A stretch of 64,000 nt of DNA, taken from contig NZ_JBNAFU010000001.1 in assembly GCF_049800835.1 (NCBI RefSeq), forward strand, positions 1,240,001 to 1,304,000, in the 5' to 3' direction. Of this stretch, positions 9,285 to 17,953 are shown piece after piece. The stretch comes from Dinoroseobacter sp049800835. Its GTDB lineage: Bacteria > Pseudomonadota > Alphaproteobacteria > Rhodobacterales > Rhodobacteraceae. Position numbers and translations under genes: made by a program. Numbering within the stretch: position 1 is the stretch's first letter; each line of letters begins with the position of its first letter. The notes under the pieces were generated by a model. It was given only the letters and a program-made list of their open reading frames with translations. It was not told where the DNA came from and searched no databases.

Positions 9285-10319
9285 ATGACCGACGCCGCAA
9301 CCGCCAACGCCGCCTTTACCCCGCGGGTTTTTTCCGGAATCCAGCCCTCCGGTGGGCTCACGCTCGGTAACTACCTCGGCGCGATGAAACGCTTTGTCGA
9401 GATGCAGGAAACCGGTATCGAAACGCTTTATTGCATGGTGGACCTGCACGCGATCACAGTCTGGCAGGACCCGGCGGCCCTGACCCGCAACACCCGCGAA
9501 CTGGCGGCAGGCTTCATTGCTGCTGGGCTCGATCCGGCCAAATCCATGCTTTTCAACCAAAGCCAGGTGCCTGAGCACGCGCAGCTGGGCTGGATTTTCA
9601 ACTGCGTGGCGCGCATGGGGTGGATGGGCCGCATGACCCAGTGGAAGGACAAGGCGGGCAAGCATTCGGAAAACGCCTCGCTCGGCCTGTTCGGCTACCC
9701 CGCGCTGATGGCGGCGGACATTCTCGTCTATCACACCACGCAGGTTCCGGTGGGCGAGGACCAGAAGCAGCACCTGGAGTTGACGCGCGATATCGCGGCG
9801 AAGTTCAACCACGATTACGGTGTTGAGTTCTTTCCCATCACTGAACCGGTGATCGAAGGTGCTGCAACGCGCGTGATGAGCTTGCGCGACGGGTCGAAAA
9901 AGATGTCGAAATCAGACCCGTCCGACATGAGCCGCATCAACATGACCGATGATGCAGACGCCATCGCCAAGAAGATCCGCAAGGCCCGCACTGACCCCGA
10001 TCCCTTGCCGGAGGCGCTCAAGGACCTCGACGACCGTCCGGAGGCGCGCAATCTGGTCAATATCTACGCCGCGCTGGCAGAGATCACACCGCAGGCAGTT
10101 CTGGACGAACATGGCGGTGCGCAATTCGGGGCGTTCAAGCCTGCGCTCGCCGAACTTGCGGTCGATAAACTCGGCCCGATCTCGGCAGAGATGTCGCGCC
10201 TGATGGACGATCCGGCAGAAATCGACCGCATGCTGGCCGACGGCGCGGCGCGCGCGCGGACGATTGCTGCCCCGATTCTCAAGAAAACCTACGAAATCGT
10301 TGGAATGGTCGGCGCCTGA
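9285..10319 (+). CDS. trpS: tryptophanyl-tRNA synthetase
   Basis: 344 residues, a class I aminoacyl-tRNA synthetase that charges tRNA-Trp in the cytoplasm. The N-terminal ATP motif appears as SGIQPSGGLTLGNYLGA, where the HIGH-type signature is the TLGN form usual in bacterial TrpRS, and the KMSKS loop is GSKKMSKSDPSD around residue 208. The active-site segment PVGEDQKQHLELTRDIA is also present. It is a stand-alone gene, with 192 bases of non-coding sequence before the next ribosome site. Confidence 0.97.
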   Translation: MTDAATANAAFTPRVFSGIQPSGGLTLGNYLGAMKRFVEMQETGIETLYCMVDLHAITVWQDPAALTRNTRELAAGFIAAGLDPAKSMLFNQSQVPEHAQLGWIFNCVARMGWMGRMTQWKDKAGKHSENASLGLFGYPALMAADILVYHTTQVPVGEDQKQHLELTRDIAAKFNHDYGVEFFPITEPVIEGAATRVMSLRDGSKKMSKSDPSDMSRINMTDDADAIAKKIRKARTDPDPLPEALKDLDDRPEARNLVNIYAALAEITPQAVLDEHGGAQFGAFKPALAELAVDKLGPISAEMSRLMDDPAEIDRMLADGAARARTIAAPILKKTYEIVGMVGA

Positions 10320-10511
10320 TACCGATTTTTCGGTCTTCAGCGACCAGATGCGGACCCCCTTGTTTCCGCTAACAATTTTCGACGTGCTGCCTAATTTTTA
10401 CAACCTGTGACATAAAACCTTTGCAGAAAATGCATAGCTTCCATGCACACGAGGCTTGGCAAGCGGGCGTGCATCGCCTATGTGTCGGCCTCCCACTCTA
10501 AGGAGGTGTTT

Positions 10512-10661
10512 ATGGCGTACCTGAACGCGGTTCCGCAATCCGTGCGGAAAGAGAATACCTCGACGGCAGGCCCCGAGAAATTGCCAGCCGGCGATACGAC
10601 AAAAAAACAAGAGGCATCCGTGTCGATGTCCTACCAACTGGGCTTCGCCCCGGCTGCCTAG
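10512..10661 (+). CDS. 49-residue protein of unknown function
   Basis: I do not recognise this protein. The ATG at 10512 is preceded by an almost perfect ribosome site, AAGGAGGTG, five bases away, which is the strongest support for it being translated. The product is polar and Lys/Thr/Ser-rich in the middle (KLPAGDTTKKQEASVS) and ends SYQLGFAPAA. It has no signal peptide, no cysteine and no membrane segment. It sits alone in the same direction as trpS and the following stress-protein gene, and is followed by a strong GC hairpin. An in-frame ATG at 10443 is not needed to explain it. Confidence 0.6.
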   Translation: MAYLNAVPQSVRKENTSTAGPEKLPAGDTTKKQEASVSMSYQLGFAPAA

Positions 10662-10671
10662 CAGAACAGTG

Positions 10672-10695
10672 GGCGAGGCGCGAAACCGCCTCGCC
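10672..10695 (+). terminator. GC-rich hairpin after the 49-residue gene
   Basis: Perfect 9-bp stem GGCGAGGCG / CGCCTCGCC with a six-base loop (CGAAAC), starting ten bases after the stop codon at 10661. There is no U-run after it, so it may be a weak terminator or an mRNA-stabilising 3' end. Confidence 0.55.
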
Positions 10696-10793
10696 ACCCC
10701 GCTCTTCCCCGACATCGCCCATCCGCTTGTCCGCATGCACCGTGGTTGCCTGTGCAGCGTGGTTGCGCCATCATCGCGGGCGGAGGAATGGAT

Positions 10794-11249
10794 ATGCGCA
10801 AATTTCTTGTCATTCTGGATGACAGCCGAGAGTGCCTGAACGCGATGCGGTTCGCGGCCATGCGCGCGGCCAAGACCGGCGGCAGCGTCCAGATCCTTTC
10901 GGTGATCCCTCCGGATGAGTTTCAGCACTGGATCGGTGTTGGCGAGGTCATGCGCGAGGAATCCCGCGAGCGGATCGAAGCCCATTTCGAGGTGTTCGCC
11001 AAGTGGATGCGCGACAAGCAAGGCGTCGATCCCGAACTGGTTATCCGGGAGGGTGAACCGGTCGATGAGGTGCTCGGACAGATCAAGGACGACCCCGAGA
11101 TCGGAATCCTCGTTCTTGGCGCCGGGTCCGGACGCAAGGGGCCCGGTCCGCTTGTTACCGCGATGACGAAACTTGCAGGCGCGTCCCCGATCCCGTTCAC
11201 CATCGTTCCCGGCGAGCTGAGCAAGGATCAGTTGGAAAGTGTCTGCTGA
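10794..11249 (+). CDS. universal stress protein (UspA) family protein
   Basis: 151 residues from the ATG at 10794. This start has GGAGGA at a six-base distance, whereas the ATG two codons earlier sits directly on that ribosome site. The N-terminus MRKFLVILDDSRECLNAM and the C-terminal ILVLGAGSGRKGPGPLVTAM, containing a G-x2-G-x(8)-G-like nucleotide-binding arrangement, place it in the Usp superfamily. Members bind ATP or AMP and accumulate under stress; the specific role is unknown. It precedes nfu by 79 bases on the same strand. Confidence 0.85.
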   Translation: MRKFLVILDDSRECLNAMRFAAMRAAKTGGSVQILSVIPPDEFQHWIGVGEVMREESRERIEAHFEVFAKWMRDKQGVDPELVIREGEPVDEVLGQIKDDPEIGILVLGAGSGRKGPGPLVTAMTKLAGASPIPFTIVPGELSKDQLESVC

Positions 11250-11328
11250 GCGAACTTAGAACCATTCCAATTCTTGACCTTTGCGGTCGGAAACCGCATA
11301 TACAGGGTCACGCCAATGGAGCTGACTC

Positions 11329-11892
11329 ATGTTTATCCAGACCGAATCCACGCCCAACCCGGCCACGTTGAAATTCCTGCCCGGACAAGCAGTTCTTGAG
11401 ACCGGCACAGCCGATTTCCCGACGCCCGAGGCGTCTTCCAGTTCGCCCTTGGCGCAACGCCTTTTTGCTGTTTCCGGTGTGAAGGCCGTGTTCTTCGGGA
11501 ATGATTTCGTCACCGTGACCAAGTCTGACGAAGTGGCGTGGGACCATATCAAACCCGCACTTCTGGGGGCGATCATGGAGCATTTCCAGTCTGGCGACGC
11601 CGTCATGACCGGAGAGGCAGAGGCGCCCGCAGGTCACGCTGCTCATGAGGGGCCGGACGGCGAGATCGTGAACCAGATCAAGGAGTTGCTCGACACGCGT
11701 GTACGCCCGGCAGTGGCGCAGGACGGTGGTGACATCACGTTTCACGGGTTCGAACGCGGTGTCGTCTACCTCCACATGCAGGGCGCTTGCGCGGGATGCC
11801 CCTCCTCGACCCTGACGCTGAAGATGGGGATCGAGAACCTTCTGCGCCACTACATCCCCGAAGTGCTTGAGGTGCGCCCGGTTGCCGCCTGA
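11329..11892 (+). CDS. nfu: NifU-family Fe-S scaffold/carrier protein
   Basis: 187 residues with two domains. The N-terminal Nfu_N domain begins MFIQTESTPNPATLKFLPG, and the C-terminal NifU-type domain (from about residue 112) carries the cluster-binding CAGC at Cys154 and Cys157. The protein delivers [4Fe-4S] clusters to target enzymes in the cytoplasm. It is followed by tsaB, which overlaps its 3' end. Targets in this window that need Fe-S clusters include succinate dehydrogenase, although no direct link is shown. Confidence 0.95.
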   Translation: MFIQTESTPNPATLKFLPGQAVLETGTADFPTPEASSSSPLAQRLFAVSGVKAVFFGNDFVTVTKSDEVAWDHIKPALLGAIMEHFQSGDAVMTGEAEAPAGHAAHEGPDGEIVNQIKELLDTRVRPAVAQDGGDITFHGFERGVVYLHMQGACAGCPSSTLTLKMGIENLLRHYIPEVLEVRPVAA

Positions 11893-12559
11893 CCCGACCA
11901 TTCTGGCGTTTGATACATCGGCCGCGCACTGCGCGGCCGCTTTGTTATGTGATGATGCAATCATCGCTGAAGAAATACGCCCGATGCAGCGCGGACAGGC
12001 CGAAGCGCTGATACCTCTCCTGGAGGAGATGCTGGCAAGCACCGGCAAAGCATGGGCCGATCTGGACGCGATCGCTGTCGGAGTCGGCCCGGGCAATTTT
12101 ACCGGCATTCGCATCTCCGTCGCAGCCGCGAGGGGGCTTGCCATGGGTCTGGGCATTCCCGCCATAGGGGTATCAATGTTCGAGGTTATGGCCCATGGGA
12201 ACATGGCCGACAGCCTGCTGGTATCCCTGCCCGCCCCACGGGAACAGGCCTACGTCCAACCGTTCCGTCGCGGACGGCCTAACGGGACCGCGCAGCTGAT
12301 TGATCCAACTGGCCCGCCCGGCGACCTGCAGATGTCTTTTGGCGTGGTCGTTCAGGGCTTTGCAGCGAACCAGGTTGGCAGCGCCTTTGAATGCAGCACC
12401 ATCCAGGCGGAGATCGAGGACCTGCCCCGTCGCCTCGTCCGCATCGCGGAACGGCGGCTCTGTGTGGACCGCGAAACACCACAGAGCCCAAAGCCGCTTT
12501 ACGTGCGCCCCGCCGATGCGGCGCCCGGAAAGCCTGCGCCGGTGCTCTTGCAAGGATGA
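11882..12559 (+). CDS. tsaB: tRNA threonylcarbamoyladenosine biosynthesis protein TsaB
   Basis: 225 residues. I chose the TTG at 11882, which has GAGG nine bases upstream and gives the conserved N-terminus PTILAFDTSAAHCAAALL; a TTG at 11867 is also in frame. The ASKHA-fold motif GVGPGNFTGIRISVAAARGLA (about residues 66-86) is typical. TsaB partners TsaD in making the t6A modification next to the anticodon of ANN-decoding tRNAs. It overlaps nfu upstream and rimI downstream (ATGA), so the three are translated as a unit. Confidence 0.92.
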   Translation: MPPDPTILAFDTSAAHCAAALLCDDAIIAEEIRPMQRGQAEALIPLLEEMLASTGKAWADLDAIAVGVGPGNFTGIRISVAAARGLAMGLGIPAIGVSMFEVMAHGNMADSLLVSLPAPREQAYVQPFRRGRPNGTAQLIDPTGPPGDLQMSFGVVVQGFAANQVGSAFECSTIQAEIEDLPRRLVRIAERRLCVDRETPQSPKPLYVRPADAAPGKPAPVLLQG

Positions 12560-12975
12560 CACCTGCGGACCTCGCGGCGCTGCACCGCGCGTGTTTCATC
12601 ACCCCGCGTCCCTGGACGGAGCCCGAGTTTGCGGACCTTCTGGCCAACACGGGCGCGTTCCTTGAAACGTCGAAAACCGGCTTTGCCTTGGGCCGGGTCG
12701 CAGGTCCGGAAGTCGAGTTGCTGACCCTGGCCGTGGCACCGACCGCGCGCCGCATGGGCACCGGACGTGCGCTGATGACCGCGTTTGAGCATACAGCCCT
12801 GAAAAAGGGGGCACAGGAGGCATTCCTCGAAGTGGCTGCCGACAATGCACCGGCGCTGGAGCTCTATCGCCGCGCGGGATACCAGCAAGCCGGGGAACGC
12901 AGCGGCTACTACCAGCATTCGGACGGCGAACGGGTCTCTGCCCTGATCCTGCGCAAACGCCTTGCGCATGGATGA
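12556..12975 (+). CDS. rimI: GNAT acetyltransferase RimI (ribosomal protein S18 N-acetyltransferase)
   Basis: 139 residues from the ATG at 12556, which overlaps the tsaB stop (ATGA). The GNAT acetyl-CoA loop appears as VAPTARRMGTGRALM (about residues 58-72), and the C-terminal half has EVAADNAPALELYRRAGYQQAGERSGYY with the conserved Asn and Tyr of the fold. RimI acetylates the N-terminal alanine of ribosomal protein S18. The tsaB-rimI pairing is widespread and supports the call. Confidence 0.92.
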   Translation: MTPADLAALHRACFITPRPWTEPEFADLLANTGAFLETSKTGFALGRVAGPEVELLTLAVAPTARRMGTGRALMTAFEHTALKKGAQEAFLEVAADNAPALELYRRAGYQQAGERSGYYQHSDGERVSALILRKRLAHG

Positions 12976-13141
12976 CTTCGGGTCATCGCTGGTGTTCGCC
13001 CGCAAAACACAAGGCCCCTGCGCAAATCCCACTTGACCCTGACCGGGCCTGCCGCCTTACTCGCTGCAGTGCAAAATTGCTCGACACCCACAAGCAGCCC
13101 CCCGAGAGGCTGCACGGGCCAACCAACTGGGAGTATCTAGG

Positions 13142-14149
13142 ATGTCCATGATGAAAACCTTGGCGGGCGCCGTTGCCGCGACAGTGTTGTCGGCCGGCGC
13201 CGTCCTTGCGGAACCTGCCGTTATCTTCGACCTCGGCGGGAAGTTCGACAAATCGTTCAACGAAGCGGCATTCCGCGGCGCCGAGCGTTGGGCCGAAGAA
13301 ACCGGCGGCAAGTACCTCGAGATCGAGTTGAGCTCGGAAGCGCAGCGCGAACAGGCCCTGCGCCGGTTTGCCGAACGCGGGGCCAACCCGATCATCACGA
13401 CCGGTTTCGCGATGGCCGACCCCGTCACACAGGTTTCGCCAGATTACCCCGATATCACCTTCGTGAATATTGACGGGTTCTTTCCGAACCTCGATGAACT
13501 TCCCAACGTGCTCGCCATCAGTTTCGCGGAACACGAAGGCTCCTACCTCGTTGGCATGATGGCCGCCAAGAAATCCCAGACCGGCACGATCGGATTTGTC
13601 GGCGGTATGGACGTCCCGCTGATCCGTCACTTCGCTTGCGGGTATGCGCAAGGCGCCAAGGCCGTGAACCCTGATATCAACATCATCCCGAACATGACCG
13701 GCACAACGCCGGCGGCATGGAACGACCCGGTGCGCGGCGGCGAACTGGCCCGCGCGCAGGTGAGCCAGGGCGCGGACGTGATCTATGCTGCGGCAGGTGG
13801 CACCGGCGTCGGCGTGCTGCAAGCCGCAGCGGACGAGGGCATTCTGTCCATCGGCGTGGACAGCAACCAGAACCACCTGCACCCAGGCTCTGTCCTGACC
13901 TCGATGCTCAAGCGGGTGGACGTGGCCGTCTACAACGCCCTGATCGCGGGCGACGCGATTGAGACCGGCCAGCTTGCCCTGTCCCTTGCGGACGAAGGCG
14001 TGGGCTACGCTGTAGATGAGAACAACGAAAGCCTGCTGACCGAAGACATGATCGGCGCGGTGGAAAAGGCCAAAGCAGCCATCGTTGCCGGTGATCTGGA
14101 AGTTACCAGCTACTACGCCAATGACAGCTGCCCTGTCCTGACCTTCTGA
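13142..14149 (+). CDS. BMP-family ABC transporter substrate-binding protein
   Basis: 335 residues with a Sec signal peptide (MSMMKTLAGAVAATVLSAG, cleavage near AxA at VLA). The mature part is the basic-membrane-protein fold: VIFDLGGKFDKSFNEAAFRGAERW at the start, EGSYLVGMMAAKKSQTGTIGFVGG, and IYAAAGGTGVGVLQAA. Family members bind purine nucleosides. It is the first gene of a four-gene importer (binding protein, ATPase, two permeases). A 6-bp hairpin (13094-13113) lies just ahead of the ribosome site. A nucleoside substrate is inferred from the family. Confidence 0.9.
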   Translation: MSMMKTLAGAVAATVLSAGAVLAEPAVIFDLGGKFDKSFNEAAFRGAERWAEETGGKYLEIELSSEAQREQALRRFAERGANPIITTGFAMADPVTQVSPDYPDITFVNIDGFFPNLDELPNVLAISFAEHEGSYLVGMMAAKKSQTGTIGFVGGMDVPLIRHFACGYAQGAKAVNPDINIIPNMTGTTPAAWNDPVRGGELARAQVSQGADVIYAAAGGTGVGVLQAAADEGILSIGVDSNQNHLHPGSVLTSMLKRVDVAVYNALIAGDAIETGQLALSLADEGVGYAVDENNESLLTEDMIGAVEKAKAAIVAGDLEVTSYYANDSCPVLTF

Positions 14150-14172
14150 TCTGCGGATCAGCACCAAGAACA

Positions 14173-14198
14173 CACCGCGCGGACCTGTTCGCGCGGTG
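14173..14198 (+). other. intergenic stem-loop between binding-protein and ATPase genes
   Basis: Perfect 9-bp inverted repeat CACCGCGCG / CGCGCGGTG with an eight-base loop, in the 72-base gap after the binding-protein gene. A smaller CTGATC/GATCAG hairpin sits at the stop codon just before it. Hairpins in this position often protect the upstream message and reduce transcription into the membrane components, so that binding protein is made in excess. Confidence 0.6.
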
Positions 14199-14221
14199 AT
14201 CCGGTTGAAGCGGGGGCTTCC

Positions 14222-15787
14222 ATGGCAGACAGCGCTGCGCCAGCGATTGAGCTGAAGGGCATATCCAAAGCCTTCGGGCCCGTGCAGGCCAACAAGGACA
14301 TCTCGATCCGCGTGATGCCGGGCACGATCCACGGTATTATCGGCGAGAACGGCGCCGGAAAGTCCACGCTGATGTCGATCCTGTTCGGCTTTTACAAGGC
14401 CGACGCAGGGGAGATCTGGATCCACGGAAAACAAACCGAAATCCCAGACAGTCAGGCCGCGATCCGCGCCGGCATCGGCATGGTGTTCCAGCATTTCAAA
14501 CTGGTGGAAAACTTCACGGTTCTCGAGAACATCATCCTCGGGGCCGAAGATGGCGCGTTTTTGCGTCCGTCGCTCGCCAAGGCCAGGAAACTCCTGCAAG
14601 AACTGTCCGATGAATACGGGCTCAACGTCGATCCGGATGCCAAGATCGAAGACCTGAGCGTTGGCTACCAGCAGCGCGTGGAAATCCTCAAGGCGCTCTA
14701 CCGCAAGGCCGACATCCTGATCCTGGATGAGCCCACGGGCGTGCTGACCCCGACGGAGGCGGACCACCTGTTCCGTATCCTCGAAGGGCTCAAGGCCGAG
14801 GGTAAAACCATCATCCTGATCACCCACAAGCTGCGGGAGATCATGGACACGACCGACACGGTCAGCGTCATGCGGCGCGGGCAGATGACGGCAACGGTCA
14901 AGACATCGGAAACCAGCCCTGAACAGCTGGCCGAGCTGATGGTAGGCCGCAAGGTTCTGCTCCGGGTGGACAAGGCCCCTGCAAAACCAGGCGAAGTCAT
15001 CTGCAACGTCGAAAAGCTAAAGGTCGTCGACGGTCTCGGGGTGGAACGTGTCAAATCCATCGCATTCCAGATCCGCGCCGGAGAGGTACTGGGCATCGCA
15101 GGGGTGGCGGGCAACGGCCAGTCCGAATTGCTGGAAGTGCTAGGCGGCATGCGGGAGGCCACGGGCCGGATCGAGATCAACGGTCAGGAGATTGATCTGA
15201 CCGGACGCGCATCCGACGGTCGTACGCGGCGCAAGACGGGCGTGTCCCATGTCCCCGAAGACCGCCAGCGCGAAGGCCTGATCATGGATTATCACGCGTG
15301 GGAAAACGTTGCGTTCGGGTATCATGACGACCCGGCCTACAAGCGGGGTCTCTTGATGAACAATGCGGCCCTGCGCGCGGATACGAATGCCAAGATCGAG
15401 AAGTTCGATATCCGACCGCCGGACTGCTGGCAGGCGGCCAAGAACTTTTCAGGCGGCAACCAGCAAAAGATCGTCGTCGCCCGCGAGATCGAACGGAACC
15501 CGGATCTCTTGCTGGTCGGACAGCCGACACGCGGCGTCGATATCGGCGCGATCGAATTCATCCATCAGCAGATCATCGCCCTGCGGGATGCTGGAAAAGC
15601 CGTACTGCTTGTTTCGGTGGAACTCGACGAGATCATGGCGCTTAGCGACCGGATCGCGGTCATGTTCGACGGCCGTATCATGGGTGAACGCCTGCCTGCG
15701 GAAACCAACGAGGCAGAGCTTGGCCTGCTCATGGCCGGGATTGCCGAAACCGCCAGCACCGCCTCGCAGTTGCAGGAGGCCCTGTGA
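14222..15787 (+). CDS. ABC transporter ATP-binding protein, double ATPase domain (nucleoside/sugar type)
   Basis: 521 residues, a fused pair of ABC domains as in RbsA-type importers. The N-terminal half has a complete Walker A (GENGAGKST, about residues 43-51), signature LSVGYQQRVE and Walker B ILILDEPTGVLTPTEA. The C-terminal half has a degenerate Walker A (GVAGNGQSE), signature SGGNQQKIVVARE and altered Walker B (LLLVGQPTRGVDIG, with the DE pair lost). Only the first site is likely to hydrolyse ATP normally, as is usual in this class. The start follows a GGGGC-rich leader, and the stop overlaps the first permease gene. Confidence 0.92.
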   Translation: MADSAAPAIELKGISKAFGPVQANKDISIRVMPGTIHGIIGENGAGKSTLMSILFGFYKADAGEIWIHGKQTEIPDSQAAIRAGIGMVFQHFKLVENFTVLENIILGAEDGAFLRPSLAKARKLLQELSDEYGLNVDPDAKIEDLSVGYQQRVEILKALYRKADILILDEPTGVLTPTEADHLFRILEGLKAEGKTIILITHKLREIMDTTDTVSVMRRGQMTATVKTSETSPEQLAELMVGRKVLLRVDKAPAKPGEVICNVEKLKVVDGLGVERVKSIAFQIRAGEVLGIAGVAGNGQSELLEVLGGMREATGRIEINGQEIDLTGRASDGRTRRKTGVSHVPEDRQREGLIMDYHAWENVAFGYHDDPAYKRGLLMNNAALRADTNAKIEKFDIRPPDCWQAAKNFSGGNQQKIVVAREIERNPDLLLVGQPTRGVDIGAIEFIHQQIIALRDAGKAVLLVSVELDEIMALSDRIAVMFDGRIMGERLPAETNEAELGLLMAGIAETASTASQLQEAL

Positions 15788-16911
15788 TGGACACGATGCC
15801 CAAATGGGTCGATGCGCTTCTCGTCCCGCTGATCTCGGTTCTGATTGCGTTCCTCATCTCGGGCCTTGTGATCATCGCCATCGGCGAAGACCCGGTCGAA
15901 GCGGTCAAGCTTATGGTGACAGGCGCACTCGGGTCGACCTATGGCTGGGGCTATACCCTTTACTATGCGACCAACTTCATCTTCACCGGTCTGGCGGTCG
16001 CGATCGCGTTTCATGCGCGGCTGTTCAATATCGGGGGCGAAGGGCAAGCGACCCTGGGCGGGCTGGGCGTTGCCCTTGCCTGCCTTTTCATTCCGTGGCC
16101 GCACTGGTCGCTTGCGCTGGTCGGCGCAATGGTGGCCGGGGCGCTGTTCGGTGCGGCTTGGGCGGCCATTCCCGCCTATCTACAGGCCAAGCGCGGAAGC
16201 CATATCGTGATCACGACGATCATGTTCAACTTCATAGGGGCCGCAGTGCTCAACTATGTGCTGGTGAACCAATTGCGCCCTGCGGGCTCGATGGACCCGG
16301 CCTCTGCCCGCTTTCCCGAGACCACAAACCTGCCCACCCTGCACGAAATCCTGGCCCCACTTGGCATAGAGTTTTCACGCGCTGCCCCCGCGAATGTCAC
16401 GCTTCTGGTCGCATTACTCGCCTGCTTTCTGCTCTGGTTGCTGATCTGGCGCACCAAGCTCGGGTACGAGATCCGCGCCTTTGGACATTCCGAAACAGCC
16501 GCGATCTATGCCGGGATTTCACCTATCCGCATCACCATGATCGCCATGCTCATTTCGGGCGCGCTGGCCGGATTGATGGCCATCAACAATGTCATGGGGG
16601 AGGCCGAGCGCCTGGTTCTGAATTCCGTCGAAGGGGCCGGCTTCATCGGCATCGCGGTTGCCCTGATGGGCCGCTCGCACCCGGTCGGCGTCTTGCTCGC
16701 AGCGATCCTGTTCGGGTTTCTCTACCAAGGTGGCGCGGAACTGGCGCTCTGGACGGACATTCCGCGCGAATTGATCACCGTCATCCAGGCCCTGGTGATC
16801 CTGTTCACCGGAGCGCTTGACAACATGGTGCGCAGCCCGATCGAGAAGGTTTTTCTCGCCCGCCGCCGCGCGCGCCAGCAATCCGCGCAAGGCGCGGAGC
16901 CTGCGGAATAG
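15787..16911 (+). CDS. ABC transporter permease (BMP/nucleoside importer), first subunit
   Basis: 374 residues from the ATG at 15787; a GTG one codon earlier (15784) overlaps the ATPase stop and could also be used. The protein is hydrophobic throughout, with about ten membrane segments and the family motifs AIAFHARLFNIGGEGQATLGG and GYEIRAFGHSETAAIYAGI. It forms the inner-membrane channel together with the next gene product. A 15-base gap containing a GGAGGGGAG ribosome site leads to the second permease. Confidence 0.92.
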   Translation: MDTMPKWVDALLVPLISVLIAFLISGLVIIAIGEDPVEAVKLMVTGALGSTYGWGYTLYYATNFIFTGLAVAIAFHARLFNIGGEGQATLGGLGVALACLFIPWPHWSLALVGAMVAGALFGAAWAAIPAYLQAKRGSHIVITTIMFNFIGAAVLNYVLVNQLRPAGSMDPASARFPETTNLPTLHEILAPLGIEFSRAAPANVTLLVALLACFLLWLLIWRTKLGYEIRAFGHSETAAIYAGISPIRITMIAMLISGALAGLMAINNVMGEAERLVLNSVEGAGFIGIAVALMGRSHPVGVLLAAILFGFLYQGGAELALWTDIPRELITVIQALVILFTGALDNMVRSPIEKVFLARRRARQQSAQGAEPAE

Positions 16912-16926
16912 GAGGGGAGAGCACCG

Positions 16927-17892
16927 ATGGATTTTCTGACCCTCCTGCAAGTCCTCGACAGTACGATCCGGTTGGCGACCCCGCTCCTTCTGGCTTGCCT
17001 TGCCGGGCTTTTTTCCGAACGCGCGGGCGTGTTTGATATCGGGCTGGAGGGCAAGATGCTGGCCGCGGCGTTCTTTTCTGCCGCCGTCGCCTTTGTCACC
17101 GGATCGGTCTGGCTTGGCCTCATTGCCGGGGTCGCGGCCTCGATGCTTTTCTCCGCGCTGCATGGCCTCGCCTCCATCACTTTCCGGGGCAACCAGTTGA
17201 TCTCGGGGGTCGCATTGAACTTCCTTGCAGCAGGACTCACGGTCCTGATCGCGCAGACGTGGTTCAATCAGGGCGGCCGGACCCCATCACTGATCGGCGA
17301 CGCCAGGTTCGAACCGATTACCCTGCCGTTCGCGGACGCATTGCAAAACGTCCCCATACTTGGTCCGATCTATTTCGAACTGATCTCGGGCCACTCGATC
17401 CTTGTCTACATCGCAGCCCTCGCAGTGCCCGCAACATGGTATGTCCTGTTCCGCACGCGGTTCGGCTTGCGCCTGCGGGCCGTGGGCGAGAACCCGGCGG
17501 CGGTCGATACCGCGGGCGTATCCGTCGTGGGGCTGCGCTACGCGGCGGTGATGATCTGCGGTCTTCTTTGCGGGCTTGCCGGTGCCTATCTGGCCACCGG
17601 ACTGGCAGCCGGCTTCGTCAAGGACATGACCGCAGGGCGCGGCTATATTGCGCTGGCCGCGCTGATCTTTGCAAAATGGCGTCCATGGTATGCCCTGATC
17701 GCCTGCCTTCTCTTCGGGTTTCTCGAGGCGATCGCCAACCGCTTCCAGAACATCGAGGTCATGGATTTCGTGATCCCCGTCCAGTTCATGCAGGCCCTGC
17801 CCTACATCCTCACTGTCGTCATTCTTGCCGGATTTGTCGGCAAGGCGATCCCCCCGCGCGCCGGGGGGGAACCCTATGTCAAAGAGCGCTGA
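16927..17892 (+). CDS. ABC transporter permease (BMP/nucleoside importer), second subunit
   Basis: 321 residues with eight to ten membrane segments. The N-terminal FSERAGVFDIGLEGKMLAAAF and the later GLRLRAVGENPAAVDTAGVSV match the second permease of BMP-type importers. It is the last gene of the operon. The proximity of a complete nucleoside-type importer and, 12 kb further on, purine nucleoside phosphorylase would fit nucleoside salvage, but they are not in one operon. Confidence 0.92.
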   Translation: MDFLTLLQVLDSTIRLATPLLLACLAGLFSERAGVFDIGLEGKMLAAAFFSAAVAFVTGSVWLGLIAGVAASMLFSALHGLASITFRGNQLISGVALNFLAAGLTVLIAQTWFNQGGRTPSLIGDARFEPITLPFADALQNVPILGPIYFELISGHSILVYIAALAVPATWYVLFRTRFGLRLRAVGENPAAVDTAGVSVVGLRYAAVMICGLLCGLAGAYLATGLAAGFVKDMTAGRGYIALAALIFAKWRPWYALIACLLFGFLEAIANRFQNIEVMDFVIPVQFMQALPYILTVVILAGFVGKAIPPRAGGEPYVKER

Positions 17893-17953
17893 TACGTTAC
17901 AGGGCGGCAACTGCGCCCATTGCGCGCCCCGACCGGCGGCTTAGACTGACGCC

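Noticed and set aside
10443..10511. Upstream ATG at 10443 for the 49-residue gene
   Set aside because: No ribosome site precedes it, whereas the ATG at 10512 has an almost perfect one.
12976..13141. Possible riboswitch upstream of the BMP transporter
   Set aside because: Only a 6-bp hairpin near the ribosome site is visible; no conserved core of any riboswitch class I know could be matched.
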